Below are positions 1 to 5,866 of a stretch of DNA of 8,670 bases, piece after piece. The stretch spans positions 1 to 8,670 of the forward strand of contig CANROL010000042.1 in the NCBI GenBank assembly GCA_947632255.1. Reading direction: 5' to 3'. The translations under genes were made by a program, and so were the position numbers. The DNA comes from an uncultured Bacilli bacterium. Lineage in GTDB: Bacteria > Bacillota_I > Bacilli_A > RF39 > UBA660. Each line of letters begins with the position of its first letter. Position 1 is the stretch's first letter. Under the pieces are notes generated by a model. That model ran no database searches. It saw only the letters and a program-made list of their open reading frames with translations, and was not told the origin of the DNA.

Positions 1-66
<66 letters not shown>

Positions 67-133
67 AAAGATTTATATTTAAATCGATATTTATAAAGTT
101 TAATCTAAGCTACTCAAATTGACTTTTTAACTT

Positions 134-148
134 AGTTTTCAAAGATCA
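134..148 (-). promoter_or_regulatory. boxA-like antitermination motif in the rRNA leader
   Basis: The minus strand reads TGATCTTTGAAAACT about 70 bases before the 16S 5' end. This is very close to the CTTTGAAAACT leader motif of Bacillus rRNA operons, which corresponds to boxA and is the site where NusB/NusE-dependent antitermination complexes load. Assignment is by motif and position only. Confidence 0.65.
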
Positions 149-182
149 TTTCCACGTTGCTAATTCCGCATCGCGTAAGCAT

Positions 183-211
183 ACTATAACACTTTTCACG
201 AGCTTTGTCAA
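183..211 (-). promoter_or_regulatory. rRNA promoter, proximal
   Basis: On the minus strand there is a perfect -35 TTGACA (206-211), a 17-base spacer and a -10 TATAGT (183-188). Transcription would begin near 176 and run through the boxA-like motif into the 16S gene. The near-consensus boxes and their place directly upstream of the leader make this the most convincing promoter in the window. Confidence 0.85.
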
Positions 212-258
212 CAACTTTTTTTGTTTATGCACTTTTTTTCAATTTTTTAATTAATTGA

Positions 259-289
259 TTTATAGCTTTTTTTTAAGCTTTTTTGTCAA
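259..289 (-). promoter_or_regulatory. possible middle rRNA promoter
   Basis: A perfect -35 TTGACA lies at 284-289 on the minus strand. The best -10 is TATAAA at 259-264 with a long 19-base spacer; at the ideal 17-base spacing only GCTATA is present. It could be a weak promoter or a decoy -35 between two good ones. Confidence 0.4.
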
Positions 290-299
290 GTGCATTAGT

Positions 300-328
300 A
301 ATATAACAAAATGCTAAAATATTGTCAA
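300..328 (-). promoter_or_regulatory. rRNA promoter, distal
   Basis: Minus-strand TTGACA (323-328), a 17-base spacer and TATATT (300-305). A run of A-tracts directly upstream (332-376) would act as an UP element or bent DNA. Tandem promoters of this form are typical of rRNA operons in Bacillota. Confidence 0.75.
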
Positions 329-521
329 CACTTTTTTGAAAATTTTTTTAGTTTTTTTTGATTTTTTTGTTTTTTTGTTTAATTTTGTCATATTTTAGCT
401 TATTTATTTATATTTTACCATAATGTAAATTTATATATTATTATATCACTATTACAATATATGCATTTTTGTTTTAATAAGAACCTTTTTATTTTGAATA
501 TTATTTAAATATACTTTTTTT

Positions 522-562
522 GCTTAAAATAAAATACATTAAAATTTTTTTCAATGTATTTT
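522..562 (-). terminator. AT-rich terminator hairpin after the DUF402 gene
   Basis: A perfect 10-bp stem (AAAATACATT at 531-540 with AATGTATTTT at 553-562) encloses a 12-base loop and touches the stop codon of the DUF402 gene. On the minus strand it is followed by ATTTT. The stem is nearly all A-T pairs, so it is weak by itself; a T-rich run also follows on the other strand, so it may act both ways. Confidence 0.5.
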
Positions 563-1095
563 TAATTTCTTTTTAATTCTTGATATTTTTCATAATATTT
601 ATTTATTAATCCTGGCTTAAATGGGCCAATATTTTCACGTTTCATATTTATTAATTTTGATAGCTCTGACTTTATAATCATTTGAATTTCAGGAGGATAA
701 TTCATTAATTCTTTATGATAGTTATATTCATTATAATCTAAAATCTTAAAGCCTCCATCCGGAAAAACTCGTAAATCTAAATCATAATCAATATATTTTA
801 TAATATTGTTATCTATTATATATGGTGTTGCTATATTACAATAATAAAATAAACCAAAATCTTTTAATTGTCCAATAACATTAAACCAATTTTTTTTGTA
901 AAAAATTAATATAGCTGGTTCTTTGGCTCTGTAACTTCGGCCATCTGCTTCCGTTAATTTTGCATGATCATTGGCAACAACAATTTTTGATAAATCTACA
1001 TCTAAAACAATAGCTTCATTGCAAACTTGATGTAATTTACCATTATGTTTGTAACAATGTATTTCTAATTTATCTCCTATTTTAATATTATCCAT
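562..1095 (-). CDS. DUF402 family nucleoside di-/triphosphate phosphatase (YgaC/Ntdp-like)
   Basis: This 177-residue protein matches the DUF402 (UPF0374) family over its whole length. Visible hallmarks are IHCYKHNG (12-19), EPAILIFYKKNWFNVI (59-74), YYCNIATP (84-91), the acidic block YIDYDLDLRVFPDG (101-114), D120/E123 and the C-terminal GPFKPGLINKYYEKY (157-171). Characterised relatives such as the Staphylococcus Ntdp are Mg-dependent phosphatases acting on nucleoside di- and triphosphates; the acidic block supplies the likely metal ligands. No signal peptide or membrane segment is seen, so it is cytoplasmic. Its length is normal for the family. AGGGG lies 10 bases before the ATG. It stands alone, 271 bases from the protease gene and before the rRNA promoters. 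The family call is firm; substrate is inferred from relatives. Confidence 0.9.
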   Translation of the reverse strand: MDNIKIGDKLEIHCYKHNGKLHQVCNEAIVLDVDLSKIVVANDHAKLTEADGRSYRAKEPAILIFYKKNWFNVIGQLKDFGLFYYCNIATPYIIDNNIIKYIDYDLDLRVFPDGGFKILDYNEYNYHKELMNYPPEIQMIIKSELSKLINMKRENIGPFKPGLINKYYEKYQELKRN

Positions 1096-1124
1096 AAAAG
1101 TTTATCCCCTAACCTTTAAACATA

Positions 1125-1153
1125 ATTATATTTTATCAAATTTTATTTAAAAA
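1125..1153 (-). promoter_or_regulatory. candidate promoter of the DUF402 gene
   Basis: A perfect minus-strand TATAAT (1125-1130) lies 29 bases before the ATG, with a weak -35 TTTTTA (1148-1153) at 17 bases. A second TATAAT-like box lies farther upstream without a good -35. In DNA this AT-rich the -10 alone is weak evidence. Confidence 0.35.
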
Positions 1154-1243
1154 GTCTTTATTTTTGTTAAATTATACATTATTTTATATTATTTTGATCA
1201 TATTTTTACATATAAAGTACTTTTGATATATTTTTGTTTATTT

Positions 1244-1280
1244 AAAATTTTTGTCGAAATATTTATATTTTTGACAAAAA
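1244..1280 (-). terminator. 33-base hairpin after the S41 protease gene; weak terminator or operator
   Basis: TTTTTGTC (1248-1255) pairs perfectly with GACAAAAA (1273-1280), and inside it AAATAT (1257-1262) pairs with ATATTT (1265-1270), giving one long stem with a single wobble/bulge. It lies about 90 bases downstream of the protease stop. Read on the minus strand it ends in a TTTT run, so it could terminate the protease mRNA. The symmetric GACA/TGTC cores would also suit a protein-binding operator. I cannot decide between these. Confidence 0.4.
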
Positions 1281-1366
1281 ATGCATTTTATTTATTTATA
1301 TATATTGTTTTTTAATAGGTATATTTTTATCGTTTAATATTAAAATAATTCATAAAATACTTTGTT

Positions 1367-2575
1367 CTAATTTAATAACTCTTGTGCTTCTATTAATTGA
1401 TTATCTACAACATCTATTACATTTCCATTATCATCTTTTATTAATTCATTTTGAATAATATAATCAGGTGTAATACCAACTTCATCTATACATGTACCAT
1501 TAGGAGTTAACCAATAAGCTGATGTATATTTAATCATTGTTCCACCGTCAAGTTGCATCGTTTGTTGAACTTTACCTTTGCCATAGGTAGTTTCCCCTAC
1601 TAAAGTTGCTCCATATACATCTTTTAATGCAGCAGCTAAAATTTCTGAGGCTGAAGCAGTATTTTTATTTGTTAAAACAACTATTTTATAATCTTTTTTT
1701 TCTGATGTTGAATCTTTATAATTGGTAATTTTATTTTTTTCATTTAAACTATAAATTATACTTCCTTTTGGTAAAAAAATACTAGCAACACTATGAGCGG
1801 CATCTAAATATCCTCCTGTATTATCTCGCAAATCTATAATTAATGAGGTCATCCCAGATGCTTCTAAATCTTCTAATGCTATATGCATCTGTTCTTCTAA
1901 TGATTGTGAAAAAGCAGTTATAGCTATATAACCTATTTTAGAATCTTGCAATAATTCATAATCTATACAAGGTTTTAATATTTCTTCATTGCTTAAAGTA
2001 AATGTTAAGGTTTCATTCCCACGATTAACAACTAAGGTAAATTGTCCTTTTTGGGCTTTTATTTTATTAACTACCTCTTGACCTGATAAAGCTGTTACAT
2101 CATCATTATTAACTCCAATTATTATGTCATTGTCCAATAATCCAGCTTTACTTGCAGGAGTATGAGGATAAACTTTAATTAAAGCTTTGGTTTCATTATT
2201 AATTGAAACTCCTATGCCTTCATATTTACCTTCCAAACTGCTTAATAATTCACTAGTGTCATCATCATCTAAATATGTTGTATAATCATCACCCAAATAT
2301 CCCATCATGGCAGAAATAGCTCTTTGAAGCATAGCTTTTTTATCAACATTTTCATAATATTCTGAAGTTATATTTGCATAAACTTCTAAAAACTGATTTA
2401 AATTATCATCTTTTTCTAAATCTTTATATGTTACTTTAGATGTTATTTTATTATTGTTATATAACAATACACCAATAGTTAAAGCAGAAACAATGCTAGT
2501 TATTATAACAATTATTATAACTTCACCTAATGAAAAACCTACTTTTTTTATTTTATTATTATTTTTATCTTTCAT
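1367..2575 (-). CDS. Membrane-anchored S41 C-terminal processing peptidase (CtpA/CtpB-like) with PDZ domain
   Basis: A 402-residue serine protease of the carboxyl-terminal processing family. In order: a short basic tail, one membrane segment (about 14-39), a helical region, a PDZ domain (about 112-195) that gates substrate C-termini, and the S41 protease core. The Ser-Lys-Gln triad is visible as S308 in TASASE, K333 in YGKGK and Q337, the same spacing as in B. subtilis CtpB; RDNTGG (250-255) is the usual core motif. The active domain should face outside the membrane. The N-terminus is odd: KKVGFSLGEV followed by a hydrophobic helix looks like a type IV prepilin leader (G13/F14, E18 at +5). 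GTGGGG lies 8 bases before the ATG. The stop is TAG. No partner gene lies beside it, so its substrate is unknown. Confidence 0.93.
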   Translation of the reverse strand: MKDKNNNKIKKVGFSLGEVIIIVIITSIVSALTIGVLLYNNNKITSKVTYKDLEKDDNLNQFLEVYANITSEYYENVDKKAMLQRAISAMMGYLGDDYTTYLDDDDTSELLSSLEGKYEGIGVSINNETKALIKVYPHTPASKAGLLDNDIIIGVNNDDVTALSGQEVVNKIKAQKGQFTLVVNRGNETLTFTLSNEEILKPCIDYELLQDSKIGYIAITAFSQSLEEQMHIALEDLEASGMTSLIIDLRDNTGGYLDAAHSVASIFLPKGSIIYSLNEKNKITNYKDSTSEKKDYKIVVLTNKNTASASEILAAALKDVYGATLVGETTYGKGKVQQTMQLDGGTMIKYTSAYWLTPNGTCIDEVGITPDYIIQNELIKDDNGNVIDVVDNQLIEAQELLN

Positions 2576-2787
2576 TTAATATACCCCACAATCTTTTCAC
2601 TTTCTATTTTAATATTATCATATTTTTATTTAAAGATAAAGTATTTTAATTTTTTTATTGTTAAATTTCAATTATAATAATTGCTAAGCTTTTTATTTTA
2701 CGCCTTATTTATTTTTTAATATAATTTTTTGCATAATATTAACTTTATTTGACAAATATTGACAATTTATTTAGTTTTTTGTAATTA
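2576..2787. other. AT-rich spacer upstream of the S41 protease gene
   Basis: No coding frame is evident. The protease promoter should lie here, but the candidates close to the gene are weak: TTTAAA-17-TAAAAT and TTTATC-17-TAATAT overlap each other on the minus strand near 2590-2640. Farther up, TTGACAA occurs twice exactly 10 bases apart (2749-2755 and 2759-2765) on the plus strand. Confidence 0.4.
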
Positions 2788-2839
2788 TAATAAAAAAGTA
2801 TTAATTCTAATCTTATTCTTTAATTAGTTATTAATACTT
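2788..2839 (-). terminator. Terminator of the thioredoxin-like gene
   Basis: A perfect 10-bp stem (AAGTATTAAT at 2796-2805 with ATTAATACTT at 2830-2839) starts 6 bases past the stop codon. A second inner pairing of CTAAT with ATTAG shortens the loop. On the minus strand the stem runs directly into TTTTTTATT, as an intrinsic terminator does. Confidence 0.75.
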
Positions 2840-2845
2840 CTTAAA

Positions 2846-3376
2846 TTAATCATTAACAGCTTTTAAAACATCTGCCATTTCTTCTTTAGTTTTATAAACA
2901 TCGCTAACTTTACCTTTTTTTATCTTTAATAAAGTTGGAGTATTTATTTTAAAATCTTCAATGTTTTCAATTTTTAAATTTTCTTCTTCACTTATATAAT
3001 TTTTATTTAATTCATTAGATATATCAGCAAGATAAATTTTTAAATGATTTTTAACATTAGAATAATTATTTGCAATTCCTGTATAGTAAATGTAATCAGC
3101 ATCTTTATTATTGTAAAGCATTACATAATATTCTTCCTCAGGTTTATTTAACATTGCACCAATTAATGTTGTATCATAATCAATATTTCCAGGAGTTACA
3201 GTTTTTTCTTCATTATTTAATAAGTCTTTTGATACAAATATTCTTGTAAAGAAGTAAGCACCCACGATTAGAAGTAATATAATTATGAGTATTATAATAA
3301 AGTGCTTTATTTCATTTTGATCTTCACTCACATAGTTTTCTTTTTTTATTCTTTTTGCTTTAATTTTTTTTGCCAT
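2846..3376 (-). CDS. Membrane-anchored thioredoxin-fold protein lacking the CxxC motif
   Basis: A 176-residue protein starting at ATG 3376; the frame stays open to 3478, but GGTGA lies 7 bases before 3376 and a promoter sits between the two ATGs, so the longer start is rejected. A basic N-terminus (MAKKIKAKRIKK) is followed by one membrane segment (about 25-46), placing the rest outside the cell. The remainder resembles a thioredoxin fold: a strand EYYVMLYNNKD (82-92), a helix, and the diagnostic cis-proline segment NTPTLLKIKKGKV (145-157) with a C-terminal helix. Where CxxC should follow the first strand there is NNKDAD, and the whole protein has no cysteine, so it cannot be a thiol oxidoreductase. 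A structural, binding or chaperone role is inferred. It follows the lipoprotein gene but has its own promoter. Confidence 0.7.
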   Translation of the reverse strand: MAKKIKAKRIKKENYVSEDQNEIKHFIIILIIILLLIVGAYFFTRIFVSKDLLNNEEKTVTPGNIDYDTTLIGAMLNKPEEEYYVMLYNNKDADYIYYTGIANNYSNVKNHLKIYLADISNELNKNYISEEENLKIENIEDFKINTPTLLKIKKGKVSDVYKTKEEMADVLKAVND

Positions 3377-3383
3377 ATTTTTT

Positions 3384-3388
3384 TCACC
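3384..3388 (-). promoter_or_regulatory. Ribosome binding site fixing the start of the thioredoxin-like gene
   Basis: GGTGA lies 7 bases before ATG 3376. The predicted transcription start is at about 3388, so the mRNA would begin at or within this site with a leader of only about 12 bases. Confidence 0.6.
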
Positions 3389-3394
3389 AATTAA

Positions 3395-3423
3395 ATTATA
3401 GCAAGAAAAAAAGAAGAACGCAA
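3395..3423 (-). promoter_or_regulatory. Promoter of the thioredoxin-like gene, extended -10
   Basis: A perfect minus-strand TATAAT (3395-3400) is preceded by TGC, forming an extended -10, with a partial -35 TTGCGT (3418-3423) at 17 bases. The spacer is the U-tract of the lipoprotein terminator, so termination and initiation signals are interleaved. Confidence 0.65.
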
Positions 3424-3460
3424 CTATTTGTAAAACTTTTTGGACGTTTAGTTCTTCTTT
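3404..3460 (-). terminator. Terminator of the lipoprotein gene
   Basis: AAAGAAGAAC (3410-3419) pairs perfectly with GTTCTTCTTT (3451-3460), 8 bases past the lipoprotein stop. On the minus strand the stem runs into a T-run. The loop is long, about 31 bases. The T-run and the 3' stem arm overlap the promoter of the next gene. Confidence 0.7.
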
Positions 3461-3467
3461 ATACTTG

Positions 3468-4586
3468 TTATTTTCCAACAGAAACTGTTTTTGTGTTACT
3501 TAAAGATTCAGCGATTGTAACCATTTCTTTTGTTGATAAATCATTACTAGTTAAATAATATGAAACGTTTTCACTTGTCCAATACATGGAATTGGCACTT
3601 TTAGCGGCGACAGTATCACTAAGCATTACAGGATCACCATAAACTGGAATTATTTCAAACTCACTAGATACCGTGGCTACCTCTTCAATTAAAACAAAGT
3701 TTTTATCGCCAGCAAAAGTTAAAATAACGCGATTACCACTGTCAGTATCAATTTTTTCACTATTTGATAGATAGGTTTCACTTGGTATATATAAAGGATA
3801 AATTATGGAGTCAAGAATATTGCTGCTTTTAGTATCGCATTCTTCATTAGTACAATTGGTATTATTTTGGCTATTTTTGTCATTATTTGTTGAATTATTG
3901 GTATTTGAATTATTATTTGATGAATTTTTGTCGTTGTTGGAATTTGGATTTTTATTATTAATTGAAGTATCAATTAAATCTTCAAGAAGAAAATCGTCTT
4001 CCTTTAAACCGGCTTTCAAGTTAATAGAAGTGAAATTAACTTTAATAATCACTGTATCATCATCATTATATACTTGAACGCCTTCTAAATTCATATCTTT
4101 ATCAAAATATATTTTTTGATAATTTAAATCGGCATTATTAGGATAGTCTACTTTGGTCTTTAACACATACCCATCCTCTGTTTTTTCTAACTTTTCTTCT
4201 TTACTAGCCTTTATATCTTTAAGTAAAGAAGATAAAATATAGGATTGACTACTAGAATCTGGCCATTCACTTTGGAATTTAAAACTTTTATTTAAACTTG
4301 GAGTAATTACATAAACACCATCTTTATTTCTTAAAATAATCTGTTCATGGTTGTTAGTTTGATTTACTAATGTAACTTTATAAAAATCATCTTTTAAGTA
4401 ATCTGCTTCTATACTGTAAGTAAAAGTTTCTTCGTTGCTAAGAATTTCCATATTTCCTTTTAAAATATATGATTTAGTATTATTAACAGTATTAGTAAAT
4501 TTATTTAAAAGATCTTCACTTGATTTTTTACCACATCCTGATGTTAATAATATTAAACTGATAGCTATTAGCACTATCTTTTTCAA
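3468..4586 (-). CDS. Lipoprotein with LolA/GerS-like domain and C-terminal DUF4367
   Basis: A 372-residue lipoprotein read from TTG 4586. The signal peptide is MKKIVLIAISLILLTSGC, with the lipid-bearing cysteine at C18. Residues about 25-205 look like the LolA-superfamily fold found in Gram-positive lipoproteins such as B. subtilis YdcC and clostridial GerS (strand-rich, with IYFDKDMNLEGVQVY). An Asn/Ser-rich linker follows (about 209-255) containing the only other cysteines, C245 and C250. The C-terminal part (about 256-372), ending in WTSENVSYYLTSNDLSTKEMVTIAESL, matches DUF4367. It would sit on the outer face of the membrane. GerS relatives act in spore germination; that role is not assumed here because no sporulation gene is in view. 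An ATG at 4607 is in frame but has no ribosome site. It has its own terminator and faces the DUF378 gene across a divergent promoter region. Confidence 0.8.
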   Translation of the reverse strand: MKKIVLIAISLILLTSGCGKKSSEDLLNKFTNTVNNTKSYILKGNMEILSNEETFTYSIEADYLKDDFYKVTLVNQTNNHEQIILRNKDGVYVITPSLNKSFKFQSEWPDSSSQSYILSSLLKDIKASKEEKLEKTEDGYVLKTKVDYPNNADLNYQKIYFDKDMNLEGVQVYNDDDTVIIKVNFTSINLKAGLKEDDFLLEDLIDTSINNKNPNSNNDKNSSNNNSNTNNSTNNDKNSQNNTNCTNEECDTKSSNILDSIIYPLYIPSETYLSNSEKIDTDSGNRVILTFAGDKNFVLIEEVATVSSEFEIIPVYGDPVMLSDTVAAKSANSMYWTSENVSYYLTSNDLSTKEMVTIAESLSNTKTVSVGK

Positions 4587-4591
4587 TATAA

Positions 4592-4600
4592 CACTTCCTT
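4592..4600 (-). promoter_or_regulatory. Ribosome binding site selecting the TTG start of the lipoprotein
   Basis: AAGGAAGTG ends 5 bases before TTG 4586; its AGGA core is 9 bases away. It lies inside the frame that would follow ATG 4607, while no purine-rich site precedes that ATG. This decides for TTG, which also gives a clean lipoprotein signal peptide. Confidence 0.75.
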
Positions 4601-4610
4601 TTCTCATTAA

Positions 4611-4641
4611 ACTATATTTAAGTATTTTAAAAATATGTTAA
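4611..4641 (-). promoter_or_regulatory. Candidate promoter of the lipoprotein gene
   Basis: Minus-strand TTAACA (4636-4641) and TATAGT (4611-4616) are separated by 19 bases. Transcription would start near 4604, inside the upstream ATG, which would leave TTG 4586 as the first usable start. The long spacer lowers confidence. Confidence 0.4.
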
Positions 4642-4661
4642 AAAATAGAAAAGTTTTTTAA

Positions 4662-4692
4662 TTGGTATATTTTTATAAATTTGGTTTAAAAT
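4662..4692 (+). promoter_or_regulatory. Candidate promoter of the DUF378 gene
   Basis: TTGGTA (4662-4667) and TAAAAT (4687-4692) are separated by a long 19-base spacer. Initiation near 4699 would give a leader of about 15 bases that is little more than the ribosome site. It is the best of several weak choices in this AT-rich divergent spacer. Confidence 0.3.
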
Positions 4693-4713
4693 AGTAATAA
4701 AGGGTGTGATTAA

Positions 4714-4920
4714 ATGGAAACATTACAAAAGATAGCATTAATTTTTACAATTATTGGGGCTATAAATTGGGGATTAATTGGATTCTTTGATTTTAATTTA
4801 GTCGCAAGTATTTTTGGCGAAGCAACAGTAATTTCCAGAATTATCTATTCTATTGTAGGGGTATGTGGTATTTTAAATATTTATTTATTATTTGCTCACA
4901 TACAAAATGACCCTAGATAG
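4714..4920 (+). CDS. DUF378 family small membrane protein (YuzA-like)
   Basis: A 68-residue protein with two hydrophobic helices (about 5-25 and 40-63). The family signature is the N-terminal segment IGAINWGLIGFFDFNLVASIFG (about 14-35), in which the NWGL and FNLVA pieces are the conserved part of DUF378. It is predicted to sit in the cytoplasmic membrane; no molecular function is established for the family. AAAGGGTGTGATTAA gives a strong ribosome site just before the ATG. It is the only plus-strand gene in the window, divergent from the lipoprotein gene and convergent with the HerA/MYG1 operon. Its length is normal for the family and it ends at a TAG inside a hairpin. Confidence 0.88.
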   Translation: METLQKIALIFTIIGAINWGLIGFFDFNLVASIFGEATVISRIIYSIVGVCGILNIYLLFAHIQNDPR

Positions 4921-4927
4921 GTCATTT
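4905..4927 (-). terminator. Hairpin across the DUF378 stop; likely terminator of the HerA/MYG1 operon
   Basis: AAATGACC (4905-4912) and GGTCATTT (4920-4927) form a perfect 8-bp stem with a 7-base loop. On the minus strand it is followed by TTTT and lies about 40 bases after the MYG1-family stop, so it can end that operon. On the plus strand it spans the DUF378 TAG. Confidence 0.5.
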
Positions 4928-4933
4928 AAGTTT

Positions 4934-4956
4934 AGTGCTACTTTAGCACTTTTTTT
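4934..4956 (+). terminator. Terminator of the DUF378 gene
   Basis: AGTGCTA (4934-4940) and TAGCACT (4944-4950) form a perfect 7-bp stem that includes GC pairs, with a 3-base loop, and run directly into seven T residues. This is a textbook intrinsic terminator, 13 bases past the stop. Confidence 0.9.
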
Positions 4957-4966
4957 ATGAACTTTT

Positions 4967-5854
4967 TTAAGATTTTATAGTTAAATTTACTAATTTTAAA
5001 GCATCATCTAATGTATCCGTGGTTGCTAAAAAACACTTATTATGACAAAATCTAGCAGTTTTTACCCCAGTGATATTTTGTAGTTCATTATCTCTTAGCC
5101 CAGCCCATTCTTGTTTAAAAGGAACTTTTGATATAAATCCCTTATAATATGTAGGTACTGTATGAGCAGCATAGCCTCCTCGATTAGAAGGATAAATAAC
5201 AAAATCTACATCTAACTTTAAATCAAATATAGCAAATTCATAAGGAATAAATTTATCTAAAATTAAGATTTTATCCTTTATTGAAGACATTTTCTCTTTT
5301 AATATTTCCTCTGCTTTTGATTTAGCGATAGCATCTTTTAAAATAATATCAAAAATTATCTTGGCATAATTTACAGCTTCTAGAAAACAATTATCAGTAT
5401 CTATTTCTTCATCAAAGCTAGGGCGAAATAATTCAATTAAATCCGCTATTAAATATAAATTATATTCACTTTTTACAATAAGTTCCCCATTATCAAAAGC
5501 ATCAATTTGGTTTACTAATAAATAATCAAAAATACGAAAAACATCTTTGGGATTATTAACTCTTATCTTTTCTAAATATTTAAGGCCATATTCTTGCCAT
5601 AAAAGGCCAAAACTGCAATAATGAATACCATTTGGTCTAGTTTTGTCGAAATTTGCTCCATGATGATCAAATCTTCCTAAACCAATATCATAAGTAATTT
5701 TTGTTCCATCATCTTGATAATCATTTAAACGAATTAAATTAATATTATCAAATAATTTTTCTAAAAAAACTGTCGAAAAAACATCATCAGCGTGAAAATT
5801 GCCGGCATGAGTTACACAATTAGCTTCATTTATATTTTTAGTTAAAGTTATCAT
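4967..5854 (-). CDS. MYG1 family (UPF0160) DHH-type phosphohydrolase
   Basis: This 295-residue protein matches the MYG1/UPF0160 family, a branch of the DHH phosphoesterases. Metal-site motifs seen are H16-A-G-N-F-H21-A-D23-D24, the diagnostic FDHHG (D63-H64-H65), and NQIDAFDNG (D118, D121). The C-terminal WAGLRDNELQNITGV block followed by a short helix is the second MYG1 hallmark. Eukaryotic MYG1 is a 3'-5' RNA exonuclease; bacterial members are poorly studied, so nuclease activity is inferred from family and motifs. No signal peptide is seen, so it is cytoplasmic. It follows the HerA-type gene by 12 bases; its ribosome site (AGGT, 5862-5865) overlaps the second of two tandem HerA stop codons, so the two are co-transcribed and probably translationally coupled. 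Length is slightly shorter than eukaryotic members. Confidence 0.88.
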   Translation of the reverse strand: MITLTKNINEANCVTHAGNFHADDVFSTVFLEKLFDNINLIRLNDYQDDGTKITYDIGLGRFDHHGANFDKTRPNGIHYCSFGLLWQEYGLKYLEKIRVNNPKDVFRIFDYLLVNQIDAFDNGELIVKSEYNLYLIADLIELFRPSFDEEIDTDNCFLEAVNYAKIIFDIILKDAIAKSKAEEILKEKMSSIKDKILILDKFIPYEFAIFDLKLDVDFVIYPSNRGGYAAHTVPTYYKGFISKVPFKQEWAGLRDNELQNITGVKTARFCHNKCFLATTDTLDDALKLVNLTIKS

Positions 5855-5866
5855 TTTAATTACCTA

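Larger units (their letters stand above)
67..561 (-). other. rRNA leader and promoter region, no protein gene
   Basis: This 495-base gap holds the transcribed 16S leader (about 67-176), up to three tandem promoters reading into the rRNA (183-211, 259-289, 300-328), phased A-tracts upstream of them (332-376) and the terminator hairpin of the DUF402 gene (522-562). I see no credible coding frame. Positions 377-521 are plain AT-rich sequence in which I recognise nothing further. Confidence 0.8.

Noticed and set aside
3377..3478. Longer N-terminus for the thioredoxin-like protein, from an ATG at 3478
   Set aside because: This extension lies over the lipoprotein terminator and the gene's own promoter, has no ribosome site, and codes for an unrelated 34-residue lead-in before MAKKIKAK.
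3370..3558. Plus-strand open frame across the lipoprotein/thioredoxin-like junction
   Set aside because: It runs through a terminator and promoter of the minus strand, has no family resemblance and no ribosome site.
3805..4077. Plus-strand open frame opposite the lipoprotein gene
   Set aside because: It is the complement of the Asn/Ser-rich linker and neighbouring sequence, giving a Leu/Ser/Phe-rich product with no ribosome site.
4435..4641. Plus-strand open frame over the lipoprotein signal-peptide region
   Set aside because: It is the antisense of a hydrophobic signal peptide, which readily gives an open hydrophobic frame; no ribosome site or family match.
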